From: Eurosta solidaginis
Taxonomy: Eukaryota > Arthropoda > Insecta > Diptera > Tephritidae
Length of the DNA: 64,000 nt
Assembly (NCBI RefSeq): GCF_040869045.1
Contig: NW_027136906.1
Coordinates: 895,714-959,713, forward strand
Reading direction: 5' to 3'
In this document: in pieces, positions 41,625 through 51,599 of the stretch
Numbering within the stretch: the first letter of the stretch is position 1
Layout of the letters: every line of letters starts with the position of its first letter
Translations under genes and position numbers: made by a program
Notes under the pieces: generated by a model
Seen by the model: the letters and a program-made list of their open reading frames with translations, nothing else
The model's database searches: none
Told to the model about the DNA's origin: nothing

Positions 41625-43354
41625 ATGAGTAAAAGGACGCGAGAATTTGAGTGTAATAACGCTCCAGATATGTTCTGTTTCATGTGTGGCCAATATACTA
41701 TCATAAGGCGACGACGAGTGTTCTCAGATCATATCAAAACTTTATACTCCAAGTATTTTGGCATTGAGCCTAAAAATGCTGAAAAACCATGGACACCGAA
41801 CACTTTGTATAAATCGTGTCGAGTAGAATTGATTCAGTCGGAACCAGGACAACAAAGAAAATTTGATACACCAATGATATGGAGAGAACCTACTTGCCAT
41901 TCAATAGAGTGTTATATTTGTCAAACAAAAGTACTTGGCGTTGGAAGATCAAGAAGAGTAACCTACGCCAGCATACCTACAGTGACAGTACCAGTACTAC
42001 ATTCAACGGCAGTTGCGGATCCAGTTCCATTGTCAACAGTAATATCTGAGTGCGGGTAATCAAGTTGTACTGAATTTCGCATGGGAAACGAGAGAAACGT
42101 TATGTCGCAAGCACAATTTAATGATTGGATAAGAGATTTGGAACTATCCAAGGAAAAGGCCGAGATCCACACTTCTCGTATGCAACAATTTAAATTTCTG
42201 TCATCCGATGTTAAGGAGATATATTGTAGAACTCGTCACGAACCATTTTCCAAACACTATACCAAGAAAGACAGTATATGCCACTGCAACGACATTCCTG
42301 GTTTATTTAAAGAGTTTGGTCAAACATATGATACAAAAGAGTGGCGATTGTTCATAGACATCAATAAACTGAGTTTGAAGGCTGTATTATTGCATATTGG
42401 TAACAAAAAGCCTTCTATACCGATCGCACATGCAGTAAATACAAAGGAAATCTAGGAGGAAATGCAAAAACTACTCAAATTTATCAAATATGAATGAATT
42501 GGAAAATATGTTCTGATCTCAAAGTCGTTGCAATGCTATACGGTCTACAAAGTGGCTACACCAAGCACTGCTGCTTCCTCTGCAAGTGGGATAGCCGAGC
42601 TCGTAAGGACCACTATGTTAGAAAGGATTGGCAGGAAAGAGTCGAGTTTACCGTTGGTGTGGATAACATCAAACACACCCCTCTTGTCAAGAAAGAGAAA
42701 ATCATACTTCCACCCTTACCATCAAGCTCGGTCTCATTAAAAACTTTGTTAAGACTTTGGACAAAGAAGGCGAATCATTCGACTATTTGAAAATAATTTT
42801 TCCAGATATTTCTCAAGCCAAGATAAAGGACGGTATTTATGTTGGACCACAAATAAAAAAGTTGATCAACGATAATCAATTCAAAGGACTACTCTCATCA
42901 GTTGAGGCAGCAGCGTGGGAATCCTTTGAAAAAGTCGTTGCTTCTTTTCTCGGTAGACACAAAAGCCCTAACTACGAGTAGATAGTGAACGACTTAATCA
43001 ATAATTATGCGAAAATGGGTAAATATTAAAGGCTTATTAAAATAAATTTCCCAAATTTTTATAACTTGTTTAGCTAACTAATATTTTCTTTCTAGGCGTA
43101 AATATGTCCTTAAAAATTCACTTTCTGCACTCACGTTTGATTTTTTTCCGGCAAATCTTGGCGACGAAAGTGACGAACATGGCGAAAGGTTTCATCAGCA
43201 AATGAAATTAATTGAGAATCGATATCAAGGATTCTGGGACGTCGCAATGATGGGTGATTACTGCTGGTTTCTTATAAGAGAAACCGATCCTAAACTGAAT
43301 AAGCGTCAAAGTAGAACACATAATTATTTCGACTACATAGTAAAATCAAATTAA
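41625..43354 (+). pseudogene. Multicopy arthropod family of unknown function, multi-exon pseudogene
   Basis: The protein resembles a widespread, high-copy family usually annotated as uncharacterized in arthropods and cnidarians. The N-terminus has paired Cys motifs (FCFMCGQYT; YKSC; MIWREPTCHSIECYICQTKV). One in-frame TAA at 42057-42059 separates it from an in-frame continuation (MGNERNVMSQAQFNDWIRD...). A TAG at 42453-42455 and a frame change precede VVAMLYGLQSGYTKHCCFLC and KDHYVRKDW. A frameshift near 42715 leads to LDKEGESFDYLKIIFPDIS, IYVGPQIKKLI and WESFEKVVASFLG. A TAG at 42979 and then a 77-bp intron (43019-43095) follow, and the last exon gives MSLKIHFLHSRLIFF, DEHGERFHQQM, RYQGFWDVAMMGDYCW and a stop at 43352-43354. 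Not a retrocopy, because an intron remains. I infer transposon origin from copy number, not from a known domain. Confidence 0.78.
43019..43095 (+). other. Retained intron in the pseudogene
   Basis: GT at 43019 and 'ttttctttctag' ending at 43095. Removing it joins KM-G-VNMSLK in frame, which matches the family's continuous protein pattern at this position. 77 bp is a normal size for a dipteran short intron. Confidence 0.75.
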
Positions 43355-43467
43355 GAGAAAGATTGTTAGAATATAGTATAAATATAAATAAATTAAAACA
43401 AGTAAGGACGGGACTGTCTTCGGCTATGCCGAAGACTTCATACCTTTCATGAATGGGGCTGAACAAT

Positions 43468-46400
43468 AATCTTATTATTTATTTATTTATTTATTTATTT
43501 AAGTTCAGTCTACAGAATTTAATTCTTACAGACTAGATATAATACGCAGTTAATCAATTAAAAATAGTGTATAATTTTAATTTAAATATACTTATACTAT
43601 CATTAAACTCAATAACGCTTGCATAGGTATTGCATAATCTAACGCTCCTAGCAATCGGCTCGTTCATGGCGTAATTAGTAGAGTGGAATGTGTCTACCAA
43701 TAAGCGATTATTTCTTAAGTTACGAGGCGGGTCATATAAATTGACCAAATTAGATAAGTCGTCACAGTGTATGTTATTATTAATGACATTATAAATAAAA
43801 AGTATTGAGAAGTATATTCTCCTATCATATAGGGACTGCAAGCCCATTAGTTTCCGTCTACCAATATAAGAAGGAAGATTACCTTGCCACGGTAACTTTC
43901 TTAGAGCAAATTTCGTGAAAACTTTTTGAACTCTTTCGATTTTGTTTGAGTGGGTTTCATAGTATGGGCACCATATTAGAGAACAATACTCTAGTCTGCT
44001 TCGAACAAGAGATATGTAAAGAGCTTTTAAAGTGCAAGGATCTCTGAAATCCATTGAATTTCTTCTTATGAACCCTATCATAGAAAAAGCTTTTGATACT
44101 ATTAAGTCAATGTGTTGAGAAAATGTTAGCTTTGAGTCGAAAATAACACCCAAATCTTTCATTTTGGTACTTCTAGCTAGAGCACAATTGTCTATATTGT
44201 AACTAAATATTATGTTGTTAGACTTCCTAGAGAAGGTGACAACACAGCATTTATTGATGTTCAGTTTGAGACAATTCAAAGTGCACCACTGATTCAGTGA
44301 ATTGAGATCGACTTGTAACTTATGGCTATCACTTGCATCACGAACGGTACAAAAAAGTTTGACGTCATCCGCGAACATTAGGCACTTAGCGAATTTAAAG
44401 CAATTCGGTAGGTCGTTAATAAATAAAAGAAATAGCAGTGGTCCGCAGTGAGTACCCTGAGGTATACCTGACCACGCGTCGATAAATAGTCTTGAGGTTG
44501 TATTCCCTAACTTAATAAATAATTTCCTGTTTGACAGAAAACTAGCGAAGAAATTAATGAGAATGCCACTAACTCCGTAACTTCGTAACTTCTGCAAAAG
44601 TATGGTATGACATACCTTATCGAAGGCTTTGGAGAAGTCTGTGTAAATCACATCAAGTTGTACCTGCTTTCCGAACGCACCCACTATACTATTCGATAAT
44701 AGGGTCAAGTTCGAACAGGTTGATCTTCCAGGAAAGAAGCCGTGTTGATCTTTAGAGATAAAATCCCGAACATGGTCAAATAACTTTGATTGGATTATGT
44801 AGTCGAACAATTTGGCCAGTGTCCCCTGTATAACGATAGGCCTATAATTACAAACATCATTACGATCACCAGACTTAAAGACCGGAACAATGTGACATAA
44901 CTTCCACTGGTCGAGGAAAGTACCCTTATTGATACAATGCTGGAAAAGCTGGGATATGGGATTAGCTACAGTATAGCAGCAACGCTTGAAAAATACAGGC
45001 GCAAATCCCTCGGAGTCATGTTTGGAACTGGACTTTAGCGATGAAATAGCGGATAGTACATCCTCTTCGGCGATTGAAAAGGAGGTTATAAAAGGTAAAG
45101 GTATGGAATGAAATGTAGGCGATATAGGAATTCTATGATTCTCATAAACTTTCTGAAAAAACTTTGCAAACAAGTCGCAGGACTCGACAGTATTATCAGA
45201 GATAGCGCCATCATATTCCAAGTTCGTTGGGAATCCATTTGTTTTCCTCCTGGAATCTATGAATTTCCAAAATCCTCTCGGATTGGACTTTAAATTCGTT
45301 TCAACGGTATACATATAATGCCTAAATAAGAAGTTATGAAGATGATCATACTCCTTTCTTAAATGAATGAAGTTAAGACGATTGATTTCAGAACTATTAT
45401 TCTTGAACTTCTTAAAAGCCTTATTCTTTTTATTTCTCAAGTTAGAGAGTCTTAGATTGAACCAAGGTGGCTTGTTTTTAGCTGCGCATCTTTTTATGGG
45501 AGCAAAATTAGAGATGGCTTCAGAAAAAATGGAACACAATATCTCGTAAGAAGTATTGGGACAGCCGGAATTTTTCAGAAACTCCCAATTGGAACAGTGC
45601 AAAAAATTATTTATAGACTCATAATCGGCACTCATGTAATCACGCCGAGCTAGTGGTTCATCTTTTACGGTATCGAAACTATAAAACATAATACTAAGAA
45701 AAATAGCCTTATGATGAAAACTATTATTCAAAATTGGAGATAGACATTCATGGCATGATACTTTTAAATTATTAGTAACAAATATTAGATCTAGGATTTT
45801 ATTATTGTCATTCTGAACTCCGTTACGTTGCAGGAAACCATGAGAGAGCAAAGTGCTTACGACATAGATTTCGACGCTGGAGCTGAGATTATGCGGTATT
45901 AAAGTTTTATTATGATTTTCCCAAGAGATATTGGGTAGATTAAAGTCGCCTAAGAAAATAATTTCATCACCAGACTTTAGAGAATTTGAGATTGCAATCA
46001 AATTTTCTAAATGTTTTACATACATTTCTATATCACTACCAGGAGGAATATAAGAAACTAAAAGTATTAATGATTTGTTGCTAGTAAATTTAACTCTAAC
46101 ACAGATTTGATCTAACAACCCATCGGATAAATCAAGACTGATTGCGTTACTGCACAAATGTGCCCTTACAGCCAGTAAAACACCACCACCCTTCTCGTGC
46201 CCAGTAGCTAGAACATCCCGATCCTTTCGGTACACATTATAGTGATCATCGAAGTATTCGCTTGAAGATATGGCACAGTTTAGCCAAGTTTCAGTAATAG
46301 CCACGAAGTCATATTCATGCAATGATGTATCGCGACGAGTTTGGCCCGCTTTAGTGCGCATGCCACCAACGTTCTGATAGTATAAAGAGTATTTTGAGCT

Positions 46401-46545
46401 AATTGATACGTTGATATTTTGCGGCACCACAACATTTATGTTATTGTTGCTGCCTCTCCCCGCTTTTGAAAAAATTTAAACGGCTGCACTGTTACATTGG
46501 CTGGCCAAATGTTAGAGCTTAAAAGCTTATCGCAAAGTATAGGAG
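43468..46545 (-). mobile_element. Jockey/CR1-like LINE, 5'-truncated, ORF2 open
   Basis: A ~3.1-kb minus-strand insertion in family A. The 3' end (left) is an (AAAT)n tail at about 43468-43500. The 5' end (right) meets 'cgttcgtaatttcc', which continues family A as seen at 2897. Just upstream of ORF2 the minus strand encodes SNIWPANVTVQPFKFFQKRG and a stop, resembling the end of ORF1. The copy is therefore truncated within the last part of ORF1. Confidence 0.85.
43554..46430 (-). CDS. LINE ORF2: AP-type endonuclease and reverse transcriptase (958 codons open)
   Basis: An open frame without stops. The endonuclease spans residues ~15-245 with YYQNVGG (17-23), TETW (46-49), GGGVLLAV (81-88) and GDFN (161-164). 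The final endonuclease catalytic block reads NSFHH (236-240), where relatives have SDH or D-x-Y-H-P, so an acidic residue is not evident. The RT spans residues ~500-780: YRPIVIQGTLAKLFDYI, QHGFFPGRST (562-571), TDFSKAFD (597-604), GIPQGTHCGPLLF (655-667) and FADD (686-689). The C-terminus has RSRLEYCSLIWCPYY (811-825) and no RNase H or zinc knuckle. The first codon given is GTG. The frame opens after a stop at 46476 and has no ATG before the endonuclease, so the natural start is missing or depends on reinitiation after ORF1. Source of RT for trans mobilisation is possible, but this is a truncated copy. Confidence 0.87.
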   Translation of the reverse strand: MVPQNINVSISSKYSLYYQNVGGMRTKAGQTRRDTSLHEYDFVAITETWLNCAISSSEYFDDHYNVYRKDRDVLATGHEKGGGVLLAVRAHLCSNAISLDLSDGLLDQICVRVKFTSNKSLILLVSYIPPGSDIEMYVKHLENLIAISNSLKSGDEIIFLGDFNLPNISWENHNKTLIPHNLSSSVEIYVVSTLLSHGFLQRNGVQNDNNKILDLIFVTNNLKVSCHECLSPILNNSFHHKAIFLSIMFYSFDTVKDEPLARRDYMSADYESINNFLHCSNWEFLKNSGCPNTSYEILCSIFSEAISNFAPIKRCAAKNKPPWFNLRLSNLRNKKNKAFKKFKNNSSEINRLNFIHLRKEYDHLHNFLFRHYMYTVETNLKSNPRGFWKFIDSRRKTNGFPTNLEYDGAISDNTVESCDLFAKFFQKVYENHRIPISPTFHSIPLPFITSFSIAEEDVLSAISSLKSSSKHDSEGFAPVFFKRCCYTVANPISQLFQHCINKGTFLDQWKLCHIVPVFKSGDRNDVCNYRPIVIQGTLAKLFDYIIQSKLFDHVRDFISKDQHGFFPGRSTCSNLTLLSNSIVGAFGKQVQLDVIYTDFSKAFDKVCHTILLQKLRSYGVSGILINFFASFLSNRKLFIKLGNTTSRLFIDAWSGIPQGTHCGPLLFLLFINDLPNCFKFAKCLMFADDVKLFCTVRDASDSHKLQVDLNSLNQWCTLNCLKLNINKCCVVTFSRKSNNIIFSYNIDNCALARSTKMKDLGVIFDSKLTFSQHIDLIVSKAFSMIGFIRRNSMDFRDPCTLKALYISLVRSRLEYCSLIWCPYYETHSNKIERVQKVFTKFALRKLPWQGNLPSYIGRRKLMGLQSLYDRRIYFSILFIYNVINNNIHCDDLSNLVNLYDPPRNLRNNRLLVDTFHSTNYAMNEPIARSVRLCNTYASVIEFNDSISIFKLKLYTIFN

Positions 46546-46619
46546 AGGTTCCGTTCGTAATTTCCGAATAAGCGGATGTATAAGATAAGAAATATCTAGT
46601 GAACAGTCTACATACCTAA

Positions 46620-47230
46620 ACGATTTTTAAGATAAATATAAAATAAAAAATAGGCAGGTACTTTGTGTGAGGATGCAAAGTTGCAGGTTTTTTTGGTCTG
46701 CGTGTAAAAACTATGACTACGAATCACGTATTTGAACAATATATGACGTAAACGTAACTATTTGATGAAATGTTTTGAATTTTGAAGCTTCTAGCCGTAA
46801 GCAAGGGGCAAAAAAAAAAACAGTTTATATGGGGTATATAATATATGTACCACCGATCTCTATGATTTTTTCAGACAACAATATATACTATACACGGAAG
46901 CATTTGGTGAAATTTGAACATATCTAAACGATTCTTAAGATAAATATAAAATAAAAAATAGGTAGGTACTTTGTGTGAGGATGCAAAGCTTCACGTTTTT
47001 TGTGGTCTGCATGTAAAAACTATGGCTACGAATCACGTATTTCAAAAATATATGAAGTAAACGTAACTATTTTATGAAACTTGATGAATTTTGAAGCTTC
47101 TAGCCGTAAAAAAGGGGCAAAAATTACAGTTTGTATGAAGTATATAATATATATACCACCGATCTCTATGATTTTTTCAGACAACAATATATGCCACATG
47201 CGTAAGCGTTCGGTGAAATTTGAAACTTCT
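46620..47230. repeat. Two ~309-bp tandem units inside family A
   Basis: 'cgattttta(ag)ataaatataaaat' through 'ccgatctctatgattttttc' occurs from 46620 and again from 46929. A third, partial copy of the last block follows at about 47160 and 47340. Probably family A internal structure. Confidence 0.75.
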
Positions 47231-47261
47231 AGCTATTAAAATGGGGCTAAAATTGCGAAGG

Positions 47262-47328
47262 TATATATATACTATATATACCATCATATATATACTATAT
47301 ATACCATCATATATATACTATATATACC
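47262..47328. repeat. 23-bp TA-rich microsatellite, 3 copies
   Basis: Units of the form 'atatatatactatatatacc' plus 'atc' repeat three times in a row. Confidence 0.75.
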
Positions 47329-48009
47329 ACCGATCTGTATGATTTTTTCAGAAAACAATATATGCTATATACGTAAGCATTCCTTGAAATTTGAAGCCTC
47401 TTGCTCTTAAAATAGGGCAGTAATTACGAAAAGTTTCTTATCTGAACAATCGGTTGTGGGGGATATATACTATATATACGACCGATCTCATCAATTTTTT
47501 CAGGCAACAATATGTGCAATATACGAAAGTATATGGTGAAGTTTGAAGCTTCAATCTGTTAAATTGAGTAAGATATTACAAAAATCTCCTTTTTCTGAAA
47601 AATCGGTTGTATGGAGGATATATGCTATAGTGGTCCGATCCGGCCGTTTCCGACAAATGTCTGATCGGACACCCAAATACACCTGCTCACCAAATTTTAT
47701 CAAGATATCTCAAAAATTGGGGGACTAGTTTGCATACAAACAGACAGACGGACAGACAGATAGACGGACATGGCTAAATCAACTCAGCTCTTCATTCTGA
47801 TTATTTCGGTATACTTAATGGTGGGTCTATCTATTTTCCTTTAAGGACTTACAATTTTGGGCTTCGTGACGAAATTAATATACCATTTCATTTTCATGAA
47901 AGGTATAAAAAAAAGTTAAAAATATGGGTAGTTTCATTCATAAATTGAAATTTTAACTAAATAGAAACAGCATAGCTAGATATTTCACTCTTCTTTATAC
48001 CATACATAC

Positions 48010-48540
48010 GTTTTGAGGTATACGTTGAAATTGCGCAACCTGGGTATTTTTATTTGATCGCTTATAACTTACGTAGTTCTGCATCAATTTTCTTCGGTGA
48101 TAGCTTATCTTTTTTGTATCTAAACAGGGCTTTACGTAAAGGAAAAATATCTGGAAAAAAAGTTGTGGTTTTGGAATGCTCCCCTCGCAAAATGTAATTT
48201 TTTTCATATTTTTTCATAAAAAAAAAAACAAAAAGCTGAAATGATAAGCTAATATCTCGAAAACTATCTGGTTGAGCAAAAGACAATGTATGATGAATTT
48301 ATGGCAAATTTCATCGTCTTTCCGATTCTGTAAACTTTTTTGCAATTGCTTGACCGTTTCGTGAGATATACGTCATTAAAGGGAGCCATCTTTTTGGTTT
48401 TTTCGAATAACGGTAAATTGCAAATATCTCAAAAACGGTACCATAGAATCAAAAATGAACTCAATTTTCGAAATATTTTCGAAATCAGGGGGTGGTTTTA
48501 CATACGAATTTCATAATGGCGTCTCTGGTCAGTTTTGGCC
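48010..48540 (-). repeat. Dispersed repeat family C, minus-strand copy
   Basis: Reverse-complement of 40650-41130 with scattered differences. It ends near 'gccgtcgaccagtgtaac'. The two copies form an inverted pair about 6.9 kb apart that encloses the LINE-interrupted family A. Confidence 0.75.
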
Positions 48541-49615
48541 GTCGACCAGTGTAACAATATAAGACTACATTGAAGAAAAGTATGCTTAATAGATCGAAAT
48601 TATCGCTTAAGCTTTGAAAGAGAAAGAATCAATATTAAACTAAAATAAACTTAAATCGTGAAAAAAATGTATTTTACTTCCTTCACACATCTTTGACATG
48701 TATTTTCCTTTATGCTCATAATCCAATTTTGATTTCGATAACAATAACTTTTTATTTGTTGCATTGAATAAAGCGCAATATCTATCGATCAATTCACCAT
48801 AAAAAATTCATATCCACACAATATTTGATATCATCAAGGAGTTTCTTTGTTGGCAAATGTCAATGCAACAATGGCCAAAACTAATAAAAGTCAGCTGCTG
48901 GTGCCGTACTTGGCAGCTAAAGCCAAATTCCAAACCAATAGAAAATCTCAAGCTGATAATGAACTAAAGCGCAAAACGAGGATAAGAAAAAAATGAAAGC
49001 AATATGTGAAAAAGGCAAAGGCCACAATAATGTATATAAGTACTTGCCAATTTTGTAAATGGGAAAGAGTTTGGAAAGTTGTGAAAAATATTTCCGCCGT
49101 TAGTACATACATATATGTATGTATGTGTGTATGCATTAAGATTTACCCTAAAAAAATATAGGTTTATTCATTAGAATGCCATACACAATATTGAAAGAAA
49201 AGACTATTTAAAGATAAATGATAATTCAATGAAGAATTAACAGTACGGCCAGTGGGAAGCAAGCTCTCAACTAACAGGTAGGTAGTTCACCAGTAGAATA
49301 ATTGAAAATGCGGCTCGGCAATTATAATTCTAAGAACACTGCCTGCTCTAGACGAAAATTGGTTTTCCCAAATTTGAGAAATTCCATCCCCCCATTTATC
49401 ACTCTCTGCCCCTTCTATCTCCCATTCTTCCTTCCTATTCCTGTGCTTATACCGTTCCCACTGTTTCCATATTGATCTCGCCCTCCTGCTCTAACTCTCA
49501 CATTCGTTTTCACTATCGTTTTCACTACCACTACTACTACCACTTCCACTATCACTGTCACTCTCACTTTTCCACTCCCACTTAATTGAATCACATCAAA
49601 ATCACAGCAAAAGCT
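48541..49615. other. No gene; simple repeats
   Basis: AT-rich. A (TATG)n run lies near 49108-49133 and a pyrimidine-rich stretch rich in 'cacta' and 'ccact' at 49380-49600. No coding signal. Confidence 0.45.
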
Positions 49616-49619
49616 GCAT

Positions 49620-49985
49620 TTTCATTCAGCTGGAGCTAACGATTTCTCAAATTTCTTCGACAAAAAATCTCTCGCCAGTATCGGCTTCTCTCGAGACCCT
49701 CGAAATACTCAAAAGTTCGCGAACTTCTCGTTATTCAATTTAATCGCTGCATTGACAGTATAGTATGTTAACATTACGATTCCTTCTCGAAATTCTCAAC
49801 TGTGCTCGTCAAAAAATCATTGAATTTCTAATGCAGCAAATAGATTGAATGTCGAGAAGTTTGAAAAATTTAAGACTATTTTGAGATCCGTGGTTTTCGC
49901 GTGAAGCCGAAGAAGTCGGAATTTTTGAGTCTTAAAATTCTCGCTTGTATTCGAGAAAAAATTGCATTTTCTAGAGTATTGAAGG
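49620..49985. repeat. Imperfect inverted repeat (fold-back)
   Basis: The segment around 49728-49764 ('aacttctcgttattcaattt', 'gctgcattga') pairs with the complement of about 49835-49872 ('cttctcgacattcaatct', 'gctgcatta'). Weaker pairing continues outward ('cggcttc' versus 'gaagccg'; 'tctctcgcc' versus 'attctcgct'). It may be a MITE-like fold-back element; ends were not defined. Confidence 0.5.
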
Positions 49986-50039
49986 CGCAATCTGCGATAA
50001 TGTAAGGCTCAGACACAGATGCGACAAGCGCCACGCACT

Positions 50040-50500
50040 TACGGGGCATCGAAATTGACCTCCTAGTCCGTCGCCTGAGAATTTCCTGATATCGATTCTG
50101 CCAATCTTCAGTTACTCGGGAATCGATCCGGCACCAACCACTAATCCACTAATTTACCAGCTCCGAATCTCCGGGCATCGATATTACCAACAGCCTCTTC
50201 ATCCGCGCCTCGCCGACTAAAACTCCTATACACAAACACACATTCATGGTTATGTTATCACGGCTCGGCGGGTATCGATTCCACCGTCAACCGGTTGTTT
50301 GCAAATCGATCGACCGCGTCATCGGGCATAGCTATCGCACCCCCAAAACATCAGCGCCACCAATTGCCTGTCTAATCCCCTATACTGATCGAGTCCGCTG
50401 CAAACCCAGTAACCCGTTCACCGTTTCCACAAACAATCTCAAAGTCGATCTTACGCCTGTCAACACTTCCATCAGTGGGCAGTAGGTAGTAGTGCTCCTT
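50040..50500. other. GC-richer island with five ATCGAT motifs
   Basis: ATCGAT occurs at 50091, 50122, 50177, 50274 and 50305, several within 'cgggnatcgat'. A 79-codon open frame (50246-50485) and an overlapping minus-strand frame (50372-50581) lack recognisable domains. It could be a promoter-like element (DREF-type sites in Drosophila contain TATCGATA), a decayed exon or part of a repeat. Undecided. Confidence 0.35.
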
Positions 50501-50780
50501 CAATATTACAAGTTGGTACAAGTTTCCGCCACGATGTTTACCTCTGAACCAGGTATCATCAACAAAGCAATGTATATTCATTAAGAAAGGAAATAGGAGA
50601 GTTTTTCACTTCCAAAGACATTTATGGACCGCCGTGCGGGAAAAGTAGTAATCTGTTTCGCTCTATTCCCGTCCCGAATATTTTAGAATAAGCCATAAGC
50701 CGTTTATATATCTATACTGACATTCGTTGTGCTAACCGCGAGTATAGTCATTGATTAAGGTCCACATATTCGACGCTCAT
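50501..50780. other. Flank of the Helitron-like element
   Basis: No gene recognised. Confidence 0.4.
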
Positions 50781-50815
50781 CTAATCTAATCTAATATCTA
50801 ATCTAATATCTAATA
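50781..50815. repeat. (TCTAA)n-like run at the Helitron 5' edge
   Basis: Five or so copies of 'tctaat' or 'tctaatatc' precede the shared 5' sequence. The last TC (50809) is the likeliest 5' terminus of the element. Confidence 0.6.
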
Positions 50816-51599
50816 TATATTATAAATGGCAAAGTTTGGATGTGAAGATGTTTGGATGTTTGGATGTTTGGATGTTTGTCCAGACGTTTGTCTTTGTGAC
50901 TCAATCACGCAAGAACGGCTGGACCGATTTGGATGAAATTTTGCACACATATAGCCAATAGTCTAGAAGGATCTACTAACTATATATTTTTGAAAAGGGG
51001 CGTGGTCCCCGCCCCCTAGGAACAGTTATATTTTAATTATTATATTTTTCCGTCTTTGCGACTGAATCACGCCAGAATGGCTACACGGATTTTGATGAAA
51101 TTTGGGACACAGACAGTAGTCTACTAGCGAAATTTTTTTTCGAACATGGAATGAGGGGTGGGGGTCCCACAACCCCTTCGAGAAGTTATTTTTCAATAAT
51201 TTTTACACATTATAACTTTACGTATACTGGCCTTCACCAATATCACAGACTCAAGGGGTCAAATAAGTCGAGGGCTTACAAAGTAAGCAGTGACACCCTC
51301 CGCCCGCCCACCCCCCTTTATCTCCCCCTCTGGTGTAAAATCTATAAATTGTTATAACTCAATATAAATTTTCTCCTAAATCAATAGTTTTTGGTATCTG
51401 GTACATACAGAACGAGATCTAGACAATTTTGGAGGAACGGTCAGTGGTCCTCTCCTCTACTCCCGCCATCCGCCCTCCATCAATTGTTTTTATTAGCACG
51501 CTTTTATTAGCTTTACCTGTATGTTTCTATGTAACTTTTTATTCGCTCCAATGCGCCTGCTGCCTTATTAACATGGTTTTATAATTAGCTTCACCTTAT

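Larger units (their letters stand above)
43399..47914 (+). repeat. Dispersed repeat family A, interrupted by a LINE
   Basis: Left end 'caagtaaggacgggactg' and 'catacctttcatgaatgg' as at 2814; right end '...cattttcatgaaaggtata'. The short inverted pair 'atacctttcatgaa/ttcatgaaaggtat' marks both ends. A LINE splits the element at about 43468-46545. The right part carries two ~309-bp tandem units (starting near 46620 and 46929) and a 'gacagacggacatggctaaa' block close to the 3' end. No protein of its own. Confidence 0.75.

Noticed and set aside
45108..45549. Plus-strand open frames inside the LINE
   Set aside because: Antisense shadows of the LINE ORF2.
50372..50581. Minus-strand frame with a plausible globular sequence
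   Set aside because: Overlaps an equally long plus-strand frame in the same GC-richer island and has no family match that I can justify.
50781..50815. Possible telomeric repeat (TCTAA)n
   Set aside because: Insect telomere repeat is TTAGG and dipterans generally lack it; the run is short, irregular and sits at a Helitron 5' edge.
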